The position numbers and the translations under genes are program-made. From NCBI GenBank assembly GCA_033809415.1, contig JAPXLT010000212.1, positions 1-8,594 of the forward strand: 8,594 bases of DNA, given 5' to 3'. Origin of the DNA: JAQVUB01 sp033809415. Lineage in GTDB: Bacteria; Verrucomicrobiota; Lentisphaeria; Oligosphaerales; Oligosphaeraceae. The notes beneath the pieces were generated by a model. It was not told the origin of the DNA, made no database searches, and was given only the letters and a program-made list of their open reading frames with translations. Below, one piece after another: positions 1-7,139 of this stretch. Each line of letters begins with the position of its first letter. The first letter of the stretch is position 1.

Positions 1-1561
1 GGGGTATGATCCAGGTCCTCTGAGTTCAGCCGACCGGCGCGAGATTCGCGGGTGGTCAAGCTATGCCAAGGCACGGTATTTGATTGCTGGGCGCAGTACG
101 GACGTGAATCAGATTTCGAATCATCTGCGAGATTGTCTGATTGCCCTGCCGGAATCCAGAATCCCGCTGCGCTTATTGTTGTTTTTGCAGCAGGGCAACC
201 GTGACATGGACGCCCTGCTCGAGGACCTTTCAGCAATTGCAACGGCGAATCCGGAGCATGTCTGGATCAACGTCGTCTACGCGGAGTGCCTCGCCGATGC
301 CGGGCAGAAAGAGGCTGCCTGTCAGCATCTGCTTGATTTCCTGCAAAGAACGGGTTGGAGCAATCCGGTGTCAGTCATTTGCTTGCTGGAAATCAAAGCC
401 GACATGGGGAACTGGGCGGAAACAGGCGACCTTCTCGATAAGGCATTGCGGAAAAAAGCCTTGCGGACCCATCCAAGGCTGAAAGTCTTTCAAGCTTCTT
501 TTCTGTTGAGGCAGGCGGAAACGGAAGAACCCGCGAAGCAGGAACAGGTTGCGTTGCGCCGTAAAGCGCAGGAGTTGATCCAGCCATTTCTTGATAAACC
601 GGAGGTTTTCCAGGATTGGGAGCTTTTCACCGCCATCTTTCCGGTGCTGACTACGCTCGAAAACTGGGAGCAGATGAACCGTCTGCTTGATGAAGCGCCG
701 GAGAATTTCCAACAAACGACCTTTTGGCTCAAGAACAAGCTGCTGGTTGTAGTCAAGCTTCAGGATGTCGAAGGATTGAACCGGCTGAGCCGTAAGGTCT
801 TTGCTGCCCCGGATGTAAACGAGGAGGTGTTCGAGGATATTGCCAGTGCTTATATCGATATGAAAGCGATGCCCCAAGCCGTGGAAATTTATGAAATGTT
901 GCATTTGCGCAATGTTCACTCCTTGCACTATCGCCTGAAGCTGGCTTGGCTTTACCTGTTGTGCAGGGCTGACAACAAGGGAATGGCACTGCTGGCACCG
1001 CTTAAAGAACTGCCTGTCCAGGGAATGATCCTGAAAGCAGAGTTTTTGAAGATGCGGAAGCAGCCCGAAAAGGCAGTGGAAGTTTATCGGCAGGCTGAAA
1101 AAATGGCGCTTGCCGCCAAAGACCAACGACACCTCGATCCGACTTTCTACATCTCGTTCGCCCTGGCCGCTGAAAAAGCAGGACTAATGGAGCTGTCCAT
1201 TGAAAAATTCCGCAGCGCATATCAGCTCGATCCGGAAAATCCAGACATCTGCAATGGACTCGGCTATACCTTGGCAGACTATAATCAGGACTTGCAATTC
1301 GCAGAGCAATTGATTGAAAAGGCAGTGCAGGCCGAACCGGACAATATTGCGTTTCTGGACAGTCTGGCCTGGGTGCGATTCCGGTTGAAAAAATATTCCC
1401 AAGCCCTCGAGGCAATGTTGCGGGCATTGACTGTATTCCAATCCGGCCAGGACCCTGATGGGATTATTCACCAGCATGCCGGCGATATCTTCGCAGCAAA
1501 CCAGTACCCGCTTTTAACCGAATTGTTCCGCAGCAAGGCAGGCTGGGAAAAAATGCCATAG
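1..1561 (+). CDS. TPR-repeat protein, 5' end truncated by the window edge
   Basis: The reading frame is open from base 2 to a TAG at 1559-1561, giving 519 visible residues with no stop. The true start lies upstream: the first in-frame start-like codon is a TTG at 80, and the residues before it also look coding. The protein is soluble, alpha-helical and rich in Leu, Ala, Glu and Lys. Degenerate helix pairs recur throughout. The last third (about 1136-1450) holds the clearest TPR units, for example ALAAEKAGLMELSIEKF, a DPENPD turn, LGYTLAD and SLAWVRFRLKKYSQALEAM. TPR arrays usually serve as protein-protein scaffolds. The visible part shows no catalytic domain, and an N-terminal signal or anchor cannot be assessed. 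The last two repeats resemble the C-terminal repeats of large bacterial TPR proteins linked to secretion or outer-membrane assembly, but I cannot assign a partner. The gene ends 6 nt before the first 38-nt repeat element, and the next gene has its own spacer, so it is probably a separate unit. Confidence 0.85.
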   Translation, partial: GYDPGPLSSADRREIRGWSSYAKARYLIAGRSTDVNQISNHLRDCLIALPESRIPLRLLLFLQQGNRDMDALLEDLSAIATANPEHVWINVVYAECLADAGQKEAACQHLLDFLQRTGWSNPVSVICLLEIKADMGNWAETGDLLDKALRKKALRTHPRLKVFQASFLLRQAETEEPAKQEQVALRRKAQELIQPFLDKPEVFQDWELFTAIFPVLTTLENWEQMNRLLDEAPENFQQTTFWLKNKLLVVVKLQDVEGLNRLSRKVFAAPDVNEEVFEDIASAYIDMKAMPQAVEIYEMLHLRNVHSLHYRLKLAWLYLLCRADNKGMALLAPLKELPVQGMILKAEFLKMRKQPEKAVEVYRQAEKMALAAKDQRHLDPTFYISFALAAEKAGLMELSIEKFRSAYQLDPENPDICNGLGYTLADYNQDLQFAEQLIEKAVQAEPDNIAFLDSLAWVRFRLKKYSQALEAMLRALTVFQSGQDPDGIIHQHAGDIFAANQYPLLTELFRSKAGWEKMP

Positions 1562-1567
1562 TGAGAC

Positions 1568-1605
1568 CTTTTTTAACCACGAACCACACGAAAAGACACG
1601 AAAAT
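1568..1605 (+). repeat. Interspersed 38-nt ACACG element, copy 1
   Basis: A C, six T, then AACCACGAACCACACG and AAAAGACACGAAAAT. It matches 4487-4524 at 37 of 38 positions, the only difference being C1585 versus T4504. Internally it is a degenerate tandem repeat, with ACGA at 1579, 1588 and 1598. It starts 6 nt after the TPR stop codon and lies in the sense orientation. I recall similar AACCACGAA...ACACGAA sequences as widespread intergenic repeats in PVC-type genomes, with no function known to me. Confidence 0.85.
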
Positions 1606-1615
1606 ATTGTCTTTT
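1591..1615 (+). terminator. Possible weak terminator hairpin after the TPR gene
   Basis: AAAAGACA (1591-1598) pairs perfectly with TGTCTTTT (1608-1615) across a 9-nt loop. The stem ends in a T-rich run (TTTTTCTT to 1619). The stem is AT-rich and therefore weak. Half of it lies in the 38-nt element, and the second copy at 4487 lacks the pairing arm, so this may be chance rather than a real terminator. Confidence 0.2.
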
Positions 1616-1641
1616 TCTTACGTTTTTGTCATTAATTGTCA

Positions 1642-1669
1642 TTGAAAATCATCTTTTTTGCATTATGTT
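1642..1669 (+). promoter_or_regulatory. Candidate sigma70-type promoter for the CNNM gene pair
   Basis: TTGAAA (1642-1647) and TATGTT (1664-1669) are separated by 16 nt in an AT-rich spacer. This would start transcription near 1676, after the ATG at 1658 and before the ATG at 1715, which agrees with the start chosen for the downstream gene. It matches 5 of 6 and 4 of 6 of the E. coli consensus. AT-rich DNA yields such matches by chance. Confidence 0.3.
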
Positions 1670-1704
1670 ATTTTTTCGAACAAATTATTTTGTTCCAATT
1701 TTGC

Positions 1705-1708
1705 AGGA
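1705..1708 (+). promoter_or_regulatory. Ribosome binding site that selects the start at 1715
   Basis: AGGA sits 6 nt before the ATG at 1715. The alternative in-frame ATG at 1658 has no purine-rich site before it; it is preceded by ATCATCTTTTTTGC. Confidence 0.55.
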
Positions 1709-1714
1709 TTTCTG

Positions 1715-3139
1715 ATGGATTTTGTAGGGCAATACTTTCCGGCAAGCATAGCAATTATCATCTTGTTATGCTTATCGGCTTTTTTTTCCGGGTCTGAGAC
1801 GGCCTTGCTGTCTTTGAGTCGTGCGCAAGTCAAGCGCATGTCGAATGGGACTGCTGGGGAAAGGGCGGCATACGCGCTTTTGCGGGACCCACAGCGCCTG
1901 CTGGCAATTGTTCTTGTCGGCAACATGTTTGTCAATACGATGCTGACTTCTTTCTGCGCATCCCTGCTGTCGGGAGTGCTGATGGGGTCCGGTGACTTTC
2001 CAGGCTTGTACGGGCAGTTCCTGAAGCCGGGTTTGCAGGGGCTTGGGCTGCAGTTTTCGCCTGCGGTTTGGGACAAGCTGGCCGAAGTCCTCAGCATGAT
2101 ATTGAATATTGCGCTGGTGACTCCAATCCTGATTATTTTCGGCGAACTGTCCCCAAAGACGATTGCTTTCAGCCACAATCAGAATTTATCCAGGATTTCA
2201 GCTTTTCCCCTGCTGTATTTTGGCCGGCTGATCGCACCATTGCTCTGGCTGTTGCGGATGGTGACTCAGGCATTGCAGTGGCTTCTGCGTGTGAAAATCA
2301 GTGAGGATGCCTGGTCAATGCTGACGCCTGATGAAGTGGCCGCAACCTTTGCAGCCGGGGAATCGGCAGGCGCGACCAATGTGCATGAACGCGAACTGCT
2401 CGAACGCATCATGCGTTTCGGGTTCATCGAAGCCAGCGATATCATGGTGCCGCGAACAGAAATCGTCGGCGTGGACGATGAACTGACGATCCAGCAGGCC
2501 TTCTGCAAAGTTCGCCGCAGCACGCATAGTTTCCTGCCGGTTTATCATGAGGATTTGGATGATATCTGGGGAATCATCGCTTTTGCTGACTATCCATTTT
2601 GGTTGAATAGCGACCAGAAAGAATGCAAGCTTGCGCAGTTCCGCGAACCCTTGCAAAATAACAGCTCAGAGAAAATCCCGGTTTATCCGGTCACTTACGT
2701 CCCATCCACTGCCCGGACGGATCGCATGCTTTCCGACATGCGCAAGCAGAGCAAGCGTTTTACGGTGGTTGTTAGCGAGTATGGCGGGACTCTCGGGATT
2801 GTGACCATCAGTTCGATTCTCGAGGAGATCATCGGGCGCTATGCTGCCAGCGGCGGCAATTTGAACAAGATGGTTCCCCAGCCTGCCGGGGGCTGGGTTG
2901 TTGACGGGCGGGCGCGCCTGCGAGTGCTTGGCGAAGAATTAAATCGTGAGTTTGATTGTGAGGCGGATACGGTCGGTGGCCTGATCATGGAGCAGCTGGG
3001 GCGGGTGCCCGTGAAAGGCGACCTTGTCAGCTACCATGACCTGAGCCTGGAAGTTCAGCAAATGGCCGGCAATCGGGTCGGAGCGGTGCATATCCGGGAA
3101 AATCCACCGGTTGTGGATGCACAGGGAGGTGAACAATGA
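1715..3139 (+). CDS. CNNM/HlyC-CorC family membrane protein (DUF21-CBS-CorC_HlyC), first of a pair
   Basis: This 474-residue inner-membrane protein belongs to the family often annotated as 'hemolysin' or TlyC/CorC. Characterised members affect Mg2+ or Co2+ transport, so divalent-cation export is the likeliest role, not haemolysis. The DUF21 (CNNM) membrane domain spans about residues 8-195. It carries the signature SGSETAL (25-31), LVGNMFVN (67-74) and GELSPKT (143-149), with hydrophobic segments near 10-24, 62-90, 124-142 and 163-190. A loop of about 30 residues (91-120) lies between the second and third segments. A CBS pair follows (about 240-375), marked by MVPRTEI (244-250) and VVVSEYGGTLGIVT (351-364), which in relatives binds adenine nucleotides. 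A CorC_HlyC domain (about 385-462) ends the protein. The start at 1715 was preferred over 1658 because of its AGGA site and because the extra 19 residues precede the family's usual N terminus. The stop overlaps the next start as ATGA. Confidence 0.9.
   Translation: MDFVGQYFPASIAIIILLCLSAFFSGSETALLSLSRAQVKRMSNGTAGERAAYALLRDPQRLLAIVLVGNMFVNTMLTSFCASLLSGVLMGSGDFPGLYGQFLKPGLQGLGLQFSPAVWDKLAEVLSMILNIALVTPILIIFGELSPKTIAFSHNQNLSRISAFPLLYFGRLIAPLLWLLRMVTQALQWLLRVKISEDAWSMLTPDEVAATFAAGESAGATNVHERELLERIMRFGFIEASDIMVPRTEIVGVDDELTIQQAFCKVRRSTHSFLPVYHEDLDDIWGIIAFADYPFWLNSDQKECKLAQFREPLQNNSSEKIPVYPVTYVPSTARTDRMLSDMRKQSKRFTVVVSEYGGTLGIVTISSILEEIIGRYAASGGNLNKMVPQPAGGWVVDGRARLRVLGEELNREFDCEADTVGGLIMEQLGRVPVKGDLVSYHDLSLEVQQMAGNRVGAVHIRENPPVVDAQGGEQ
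3125..3131 (+). promoter_or_regulatory. Strong Shine-Dalgarno inside the end of the upstream gene
   Basis: GGAGGTG lies 4 nt before the ATG at 3136, within the last codons of the preceding gene. Together with the ATGA overlap at 3136-3139 it fixes the start of the second CNNM gene and indicates translational coupling. Confidence 0.75.
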
Positions 3140-4482
3140 TCAGCCTGGTCGTATACCTCTTCCTGATCCTGATTCTGATGGCTCTCAATGCCTTTTTCTG
3201 CGCCAGTGAAATCTCCTTTATGTCAGCCAGCAAGATTTACATGCAGGGGCTGGCTGATGAGGGGAATCGGAAAGCGCGCTGTTTCAGCATGTTTCTGCAA
3301 AACAATGAGCGTTTCCTTGGTACTGTGCTGGTCGGCAACAACTTGGCCAATGTCAGCATAGTGACGATCGCACAGGTTGTTTTGGGTCATTGGATCATCC
3401 AAAGCCCTTGGTTGGCGCGGCTGTTCTCCGGTGAAAGTGATTTGTCTTCGGGCGTTGAATTGCTGACGACGATCCTGGTCACTCCTGTGGTTCTGATTTT
3501 CTGCGAGATTCTGCCCAAGGCGGTCATTCGCAATCATGCCGATGCCTTTGCATTGCAGATGGCTTTGCCGATGTACTGGTTCAGCCGGGCACTGTCACCG
3601 TTGATTACGATGGTGACTTCCGCATCGAGGCTGATTACCCGGCGCTTTGAAGACCAGCAGCCGTCTTCCCGTGTCTCTTCCTCCCAGGTTACCCGGGAGG
3701 ATTTGAAGGTGATCACCGCCCTGGTGGCGGAACAGGGTATGGTAGCCCGCGAAGCCGGAGAAATGCTCCAGATGGTTTTGGAGCTGAATGAAAAACCGGT
3801 GGAGACGATCATGGTGCCACTGGTGGAAATCCGATCCCTGCCCAGCAATGCAACTATTGCAGAACTTGAAAGGCTGACTCTGGAAACCGGCTTTTCGAGA
3901 TTCCCAGTCTATGAAAAGCGGATCGATGAAATCGTCGGCGTAGTTTCCCTGCGGCAAATTTTGGCGTCAGCGGAGGTGGACGGCATTTCTGAAGAGGCTT
4001 TGCAGAAGCTGGAGATTTCGGCGTTTTTGGATCGTAACCTGCTTTATGTCCCAGAGTCCAAGACTGTCAGTGAACTTTTGCACGAGCTTCGCCAACAGAA
4101 CATCCCGATGGCGGTTGTGGTAGATGAGTACGGCGGGATGATTGGCATGGTGACCATTGGTGATCTTGCCGAACAGGTCGTCGGCAGCATTCGCGGGGAA
4201 CGTGAGCAGGAGTCGGTGATGATTCAACGTATCAACGCCTCGCAATTCGAGTGCGATGGCCGCCTGGATATCCGTGAGCTGGAAGAATGCCTGGGCTTTC
4301 GCATCGAGAACGTCGGCTTCGAGACGGCGGCGGGCCTGGTCTTGAAGTTGACCGGGCATATTCCTGCGCCCGGGGAGGTTGTCAGCTATCGCGGATATTT
4401 GATTACTGTGCTCGAGGTGAAACGCCACCGGATTACCCGCCTGCGTTTCCAATCCCATCGCCATCGGGAACACAACCACTGA
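3136..4482 (+). CDS. CNNM/HlyC-CorC family membrane protein, second of a pair
   Basis: This 448-residue paralogue of the gene before it has the same order of domains. A DUF21 membrane domain covers about residues 1-170, with hydrophobic segments near 2-20, 60-86, 107-124 and 140-160. Its motifs are CASEISF (22-28), LVGNNLANVS (65-74) and CEILPKAV (123-130). The CBS pair (about 220-350) carries IMVPLVEIRS (225-234) and VVVDEYGGMIGMVTIGDL (327-344). A CorC_HlyC domain (about 363-440) is followed by a basic, His-rich tail (HRHREHNH). The first motif diverges from its neighbour's (CASEISF versus SGSETAL), as does the third (EILPKAV versus ELSPKTI), so the two proteins are not recent duplicates. 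They may form a heteromer or differ in cation or direction; this is inference. Translation is coupled through ATGA and a strong GGAGGTG. The gene ends 4 nt before the second 38-nt element. Confidence 0.9.
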   Translation: MISLVVYLFLILILMALNAFFCASEISFMSASKIYMQGLADEGNRKARCFSMFLQNNERFLGTVLVGNNLANVSIVTIAQVVLGHWIIQSPWLARLFSGESDLSSGVELLTTILVTPVVLIFCEILPKAVIRNHADAFALQMALPMYWFSRALSPLITMVTSASRLITRRFEDQQPSSRVSSSQVTREDLKVITALVAEQGMVAREAGEMLQMVLELNEKPVETIMVPLVEIRSLPSNATIAELERLTLETGFSRFPVYEKRIDEIVGVVSLRQILASAEVDGISEEALQKLEISAFLDRNLLYVPESKTVSELLHELRQQNIPMAVVVDEYGGMIGMVTIGDLAEQVVGSIRGEREQESVMIQRINASQFECDGRLDIRELEECLGFRIENVGFETAAGLVLKLTGHIPAPGEVVSYRGYLITVLEVKRHRITRLRFQSHRHREHNH

Positions 4483-4486
4483 ACAA

Positions 4487-4524
4487 CTTTTTTAACCACG
4501 AACTACACGAAAAGACACGAAAAT
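4487..4524 (+). repeat. Interspersed 38-nt ACACG element, copy 2
   Basis: A near-perfect copy of 1568-1605 (37 of 38), with AACCACGAACTACACG in its middle. It begins 4 nt after the stop codon of the second CNNM gene and has the same orientation relative to its gene as copy 1. Similarity to copy 1 ends at 4524, marking the unit's right boundary. Confidence 0.85.
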
Positions 4525-4591
4525 TTTTATAGGGGTTGTTGCTTTGACGGATGGAATGGCACGCGGATTTGTGATCTGGCCTATTGGTTCC

Positions 4592-4631
4592 TCCGACCGA
4601 TCAGTCGGATCAGTCGGATCGGTCGGATCGG
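4592..4631 (+). repeat. 9-nt tandem repeat (GATCRGTCG) with inverted flank
   Basis: GATCAGTCG, GATCAGTCG, GATCGGTCG and a partial GATCGG run from 4599 to 4631, 3.7 copies. The preceding TCCGACCGATC (4592-4602) is the exact reverse complement of 4617-4627, giving an 11-bp stem with a 14-nt loop. Translated, it gives the Asp-Pro-Thr or Ser-Val-Gly repeats typical of spurious proteins in such genomes. It has no T-tract, so it is not an obvious terminator. Confidence 0.75.
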
Positions 4632-4644
4632 CAATGTTGAAATC

Positions 4645-4732
4645 AGCCCTGAAGGGGCGTGACATACCAGCCCAGGGCAACGCCCTGGGTCAGGGATCCC
4701 ACCATCGGCAAAGCCCTGTAAGGGCGCGACAT
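4645..4732. repeat. REP-like block: two direct repeats flanking a palindrome
   Basis: Two 21-nt near-copies, 4645-4665 (AGCCCTGAAGGGGCGTGACAT) and 4712-4732 with the variant AGCCCTGTAAGGGCGCGACAT shape, sit 67 nt apart and differ at 3 positions. Each can fold into a small hairpin (GCCCT/AGGGC type). Between them CCCAGGGC (4671-4678) and GCCCTGGG (4682-4689) form a perfect 8-bp stem with the loop AAC. The arrangement resembles bacterial REP/BIME elements. I recall closely similar sequences in PVC and Bacteroidota genomes. No RAYT transposase is in the window. Confidence 0.7.
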
Positions 4733-4812
4733 AATCCCTGGTCAAAAAAAAATCACAAAAATGAGAAAGAGCTTCAAGGTCAGAAACTTGTGCATCGTTT
4801 TTTTGAAAATCT

Positions 4813-4842
4813 TTCACAAAAAACAAGAAGTCGAGTGATAGT
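4813..4842 (+). promoter_or_regulatory. Candidate sigma70-type promoter for fusA
   Basis: TTCACA (4813-4818) and GATAGT (4837-4842) are 18 nt apart, matching 5 of 6 and 4 of 6 of the consensus. Transcription would begin near 4849, giving a leader of about 45 nt before the ATG at 4894. The proposal rests on motif match and position only. Confidence 0.3.
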
Positions 4843-4893
4843 AGCACGAAAATGAGTTTTGGTGTAGTCTTGAGAGAAGACGGAATAAGTATT

Positions 4894-6975
4894 ATGGAAC
4901 GCAAATACCCCTTGGATAAGGTTCGCAATATTGGCATCATGGCCCACATTGATGCCGGTAAAACCACGTGTACGGAACGCATTCTGTTTTACACGGGACG
5001 CACGCACAAGCTTGGAGAGACCCATGACGGCCAGGCAACGATGGATTTCATGGTTCAGGAACAGGAGCGCGGCATCACCATATCCAGCGCAGCGACAACC
5101 TGCATCTGGAAAGATCATCAGATCAATGTGATTGATACCCCCGGACATGTCGATTTCACCGTTGAAGTCGAGCGCAGCCTGCGTATCCTCGATGGCGCCA
5201 TCGGCCTGTTCTGCGCGGTAGGCGGCGTCGAGCCACAGTCGGAAACCGTCTGGAGGCAGGCGACCAAATATCAGGTGCCCCGCATCTGCTTTGTCAACAA
5301 GATGGATCGTACCGGCGCCAACTTCTTTTCCGTTCTCGACCAGATTCGTTCCGTGCTGGGCGCCAATGCGGTGCCGATTGCCATACCGATTGATCAGGGC
5401 CCGGAATTCAAGGGGATCATCGACCTGATCAAGCAGTGCCAGGTACGCTATGTCGAGGACCCCAAGGGAACCTATCCTGTCGAGGAACCCATCAGCGCCG
5501 AATACCAAGAATATGCGGCAAAATGGCGTAAGAACCTGTTCGAGAATGTGGCTGAACTCGATGAAGGGCTGTTTGACAAGTATTGCGCCGGTGAGGAACT
5601 CACCGAGGCGGAAGTGGTTTCGGCCATCCGCAAGGCGACGATTGACCATCATATCTGCCCGGTGCTTTGCGGAAGTGCTTTCCGTAACAAGGGAGTCCGA
5701 CGCCTGTTGAATGCGGTAATCGACTATCTGCCATCGCCGCAGGAACTGCCGGATGTCATTGGCAAAGACTTGCAGGGGGAAGTCATCGAACGCAAGATTT
5801 CTGACGAAGAACCCTTGTCTGCCCTTGTCTTTAAGATTGTTACCGACAAGCATGTCGGCAAATTGATTTATGTGCGGGTCTATTCCGGTGCCATCCAATC
5901 CGGCAGCTATATTTTGAATTCGAGTAAAAACAAGCAGCAGCGCATTGGCCGGATATTCCGGATGCATGCCAATCACCAGGAGATCGTCGAACGCCTCGAA
6001 TGCGGTGAAATCGGAGCGCTGATTGGATTGAGTGACACGGTCACCGGCGATACGCTCTGCGATGTGGAGCAACCCATTGTTCTCGAGCAGATCGAGTTCC
6101 CCGAACCGGTCATCAGCGTCGCAGTCACACCGCAGAAAAATGCGGATCGCGAGAAGCTGATGCTTTCGCTAGGCAAACTGGCAGAGGAGGACCCGACCTT
6201 TACGGTGAAGACGGACCCGGAGACCGAGAATACGATTATTTCCGGCATGGGAGAACTGCACCTGGATATCATTCTGGACCGCTTGCGCCGGGAGTTCAAT
6301 GTATCCGTTGACAGCGGAGCGCCTGAAGTGGCTTATCGTGAAACAATCACTCGTGTGGCGGAGCATGAGGAACGTTTCCGGAAGCAAAGCGGCGGTCATG
6401 GACAGTATGCGCATGTGATTTTCCGCCTCGAACCTTTGGAAGCAGGTCAGGGATATGAGTTTATCGATGAAATCAAAGGTGGGAATATTCCCCGTGAATA
6501 CATTCCTGCCATCGAGAAGGGAGTCAAGGAGGCGATGCTGCGCGGTCCGAAAGGCGATTATCCCTGCGTGGACTTGCGCTTTGTCCTAGTCGATGGCTCC
6601 TTCCATGAAGTTGACAGCTCGGAAATGGCCTTCCGCACTTGTGCGTCAATCGGTTTCAAGGCAGCATTTCTCAAGGGAAATCCGCAGTTGCTCGAACCAA
6701 TCATGAAGCTGACGATCACCACGCCCGATGAATATGCCGGCGCCATTACCGGAAACCTCTGCAGCCGACGTGGACGCATCCAAGGAATGGACGCAATTGG
6801 AAACGGACAGGTGATCCATGCACTCGCACCGCTGGCAAACCTCTTCGGATATACCAGCGACCTGCGAAATCTCAGCCAAGGAAGGGCAGCGTTCAATATG
6901 CAATTCGAATTCTGCGAGCCAGTCCCGCAAAACCTGGCCGAAAAACTGCTCGAAGAACGACGCACACGGACATGA
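4894..6975 (+). CDS. fusA: Translation elongation factor G
   Basis: This 693-residue GTPase drives translocation of tRNA and mRNA on the ribosome and, with ribosome recycling factor, splits ribosomes. The motifs are P-loop AHIDAGKT (17-24), switch-I RGIT (59-62), DTPGH with the catalytic His (81-85), NKMD (135-138) and GSAF (260-263). Domain II covers about 306-398, III 405-480, IV 482-603 with GGHGQYAHV (500-508) and IKGGNIPREYIPA (527-539), and V 604-680 with LEPIMKL. Length and domain order are canonical. The ATG at 4894 fits the family N terminus (MERKYPLDKVRNIGI); an in-frame ATG at 4852 would add 14 atypical residues. No rpsL, rpsG or tuf is adjacent, so this is either a relocated fusA or a second EF-G paralogue. 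The last residues (RRTRT) and the stop overlap the first unit of an ACACGGAC tandem array. Confidence 0.95.
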   Translation: MERKYPLDKVRNIGIMAHIDAGKTTCTERILFYTGRTHKLGETHDGQATMDFMVQEQERGITISSAATTCIWKDHQINVIDTPGHVDFTVEVERSLRILDGAIGLFCAVGGVEPQSETVWRQATKYQVPRICFVNKMDRTGANFFSVLDQIRSVLGANAVPIAIPIDQGPEFKGIIDLIKQCQVRYVEDPKGTYPVEEPISAEYQEYAAKWRKNLFENVAELDEGLFDKYCAGEELTEAEVVSAIRKATIDHHICPVLCGSAFRNKGVRRLLNAVIDYLPSPQELPDVIGKDLQGEVIERKISDEEPLSALVFKIVTDKHVGKLIYVRVYSGAIQSGSYILNSSKNKQQRIGRIFRMHANHQEIVERLECGEIGALIGLSDTVTGDTLCDVEQPIVLEQIEFPEPVISVAVTPQKNADREKLMLSLGKLAEEDPTFTVKTDPETENTIISGMGELHLDIILDRLRREFNVSVDSGAPEVAYRETITRVAEHEERFRKQSGGHGQYAHVIFRLEPLEAGQGYEFIDEIKGGNIPREYIPAIEKGVKEAMLRGPKGDYPCVDLRFVLVDGSFHEVDSSEMAFRTCASIGFKAAFLKGNPQLLEPIMKLTITTPDEYAGAITGNLCSRRGRIQGMDAIGNGQVIHALAPLANLFGYTSDLRNLSQGRAAFNMQFEFCEPVPQNLAEKLLEERRTRT

Positions 6976-7040
6976 CACGGACGGTACACGGACGGTACAC
7001 GGACGGTACACGGACGGTACACGGACATGACACGGACGGA
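6964..7040 (+). repeat. ACACGGAC array 1: seven 11-nt units, overlapping the fusA stop
   Basis: Seven exact 11-nt steps, each ACACGGAC plus a three-base spacer: ATG, GGT, GGT, GGT, GGT, ATG, GGA. The 8-nt core is invariant. The first unit encodes the final fusA residues, and the TGA at 6973-6975 spans units one and two. It is the same family as the array at 7813-7942, in the opposite orientation. Confidence 0.95.
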
Positions 7041-7139
7041 TGGTGTTGTGGCGTTATGATTTATAGGATTTTTTGTTATTTGCAATGATTCTATATGATT
7101 TTATATGACTCTGTTGGCATTTTTTGATCTGGAAGGTAC
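7041..7139 (+). other. AT-rich leader of the four-helix-bundle gene with TATATGA repeats
   Basis: TATATGA occurs at 7092-7098 and again at 7102-7108, a 10-nt period. TTGTTA (7073-7078) and TATGAT (7094-7099) could be promoter elements but are only 15 nt apart, so any promoter here is uncertain. No coding frame is credible. Confidence 0.35.

Larger units (their letters stand above)
4483..4893. other. 411-nt non-coding spacer rich in repeats
   Basis: In order it holds the second 38-nt element (4487-4524), an unremarkable stretch (4525-4591), a 9-nt tandem repeat with a fold-back, a REP-like palindromic block (4645-4732), an A-rich stretch (4744-4830) and a candidate fusA promoter. The open frames through it are repeat translations with no family resemblance, and I see no RNA gene. 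Confidence 0.7.

Noticed and set aside
371..1132. 253-codon minus-strand open frame opposite the TPR gene
   Set aside because: Antisense shadow with low-complexity Phe/Gln/His composition, and no ribosome site or family motif.
1658..1714. Upstream ATG start for the first CNNM gene
   Set aside because: It has no ribosome binding site, lies at or before the likely transcription start, and adds residues not typical of the family.
1715..4482. Haemolysin toxin operon
   Set aside because: The 'hemolysin' label is historical. The domain order is that of CNNM/CorC membrane proteins associated with cation transport.
4544..4855. 103-codon + strand open frame upstream of fusA
   Set aside because: It is translated from the 9-nt repeat and the REP-like block, with no conserved domain. 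Such frames are common spurious calls.
4780..6072. 430-codon minus-strand open frame opposite fusA
   Set aside because: It is a mirror of the fusA frame with no recognisable domain; fusA is unambiguous on the + strand.
6818..7030. 70-codon + strand frame ending in a Gly-Arg-Tyr-Thr-Asp repeat
   Set aside because: Overlaps fusA in another frame and runs into array 1.
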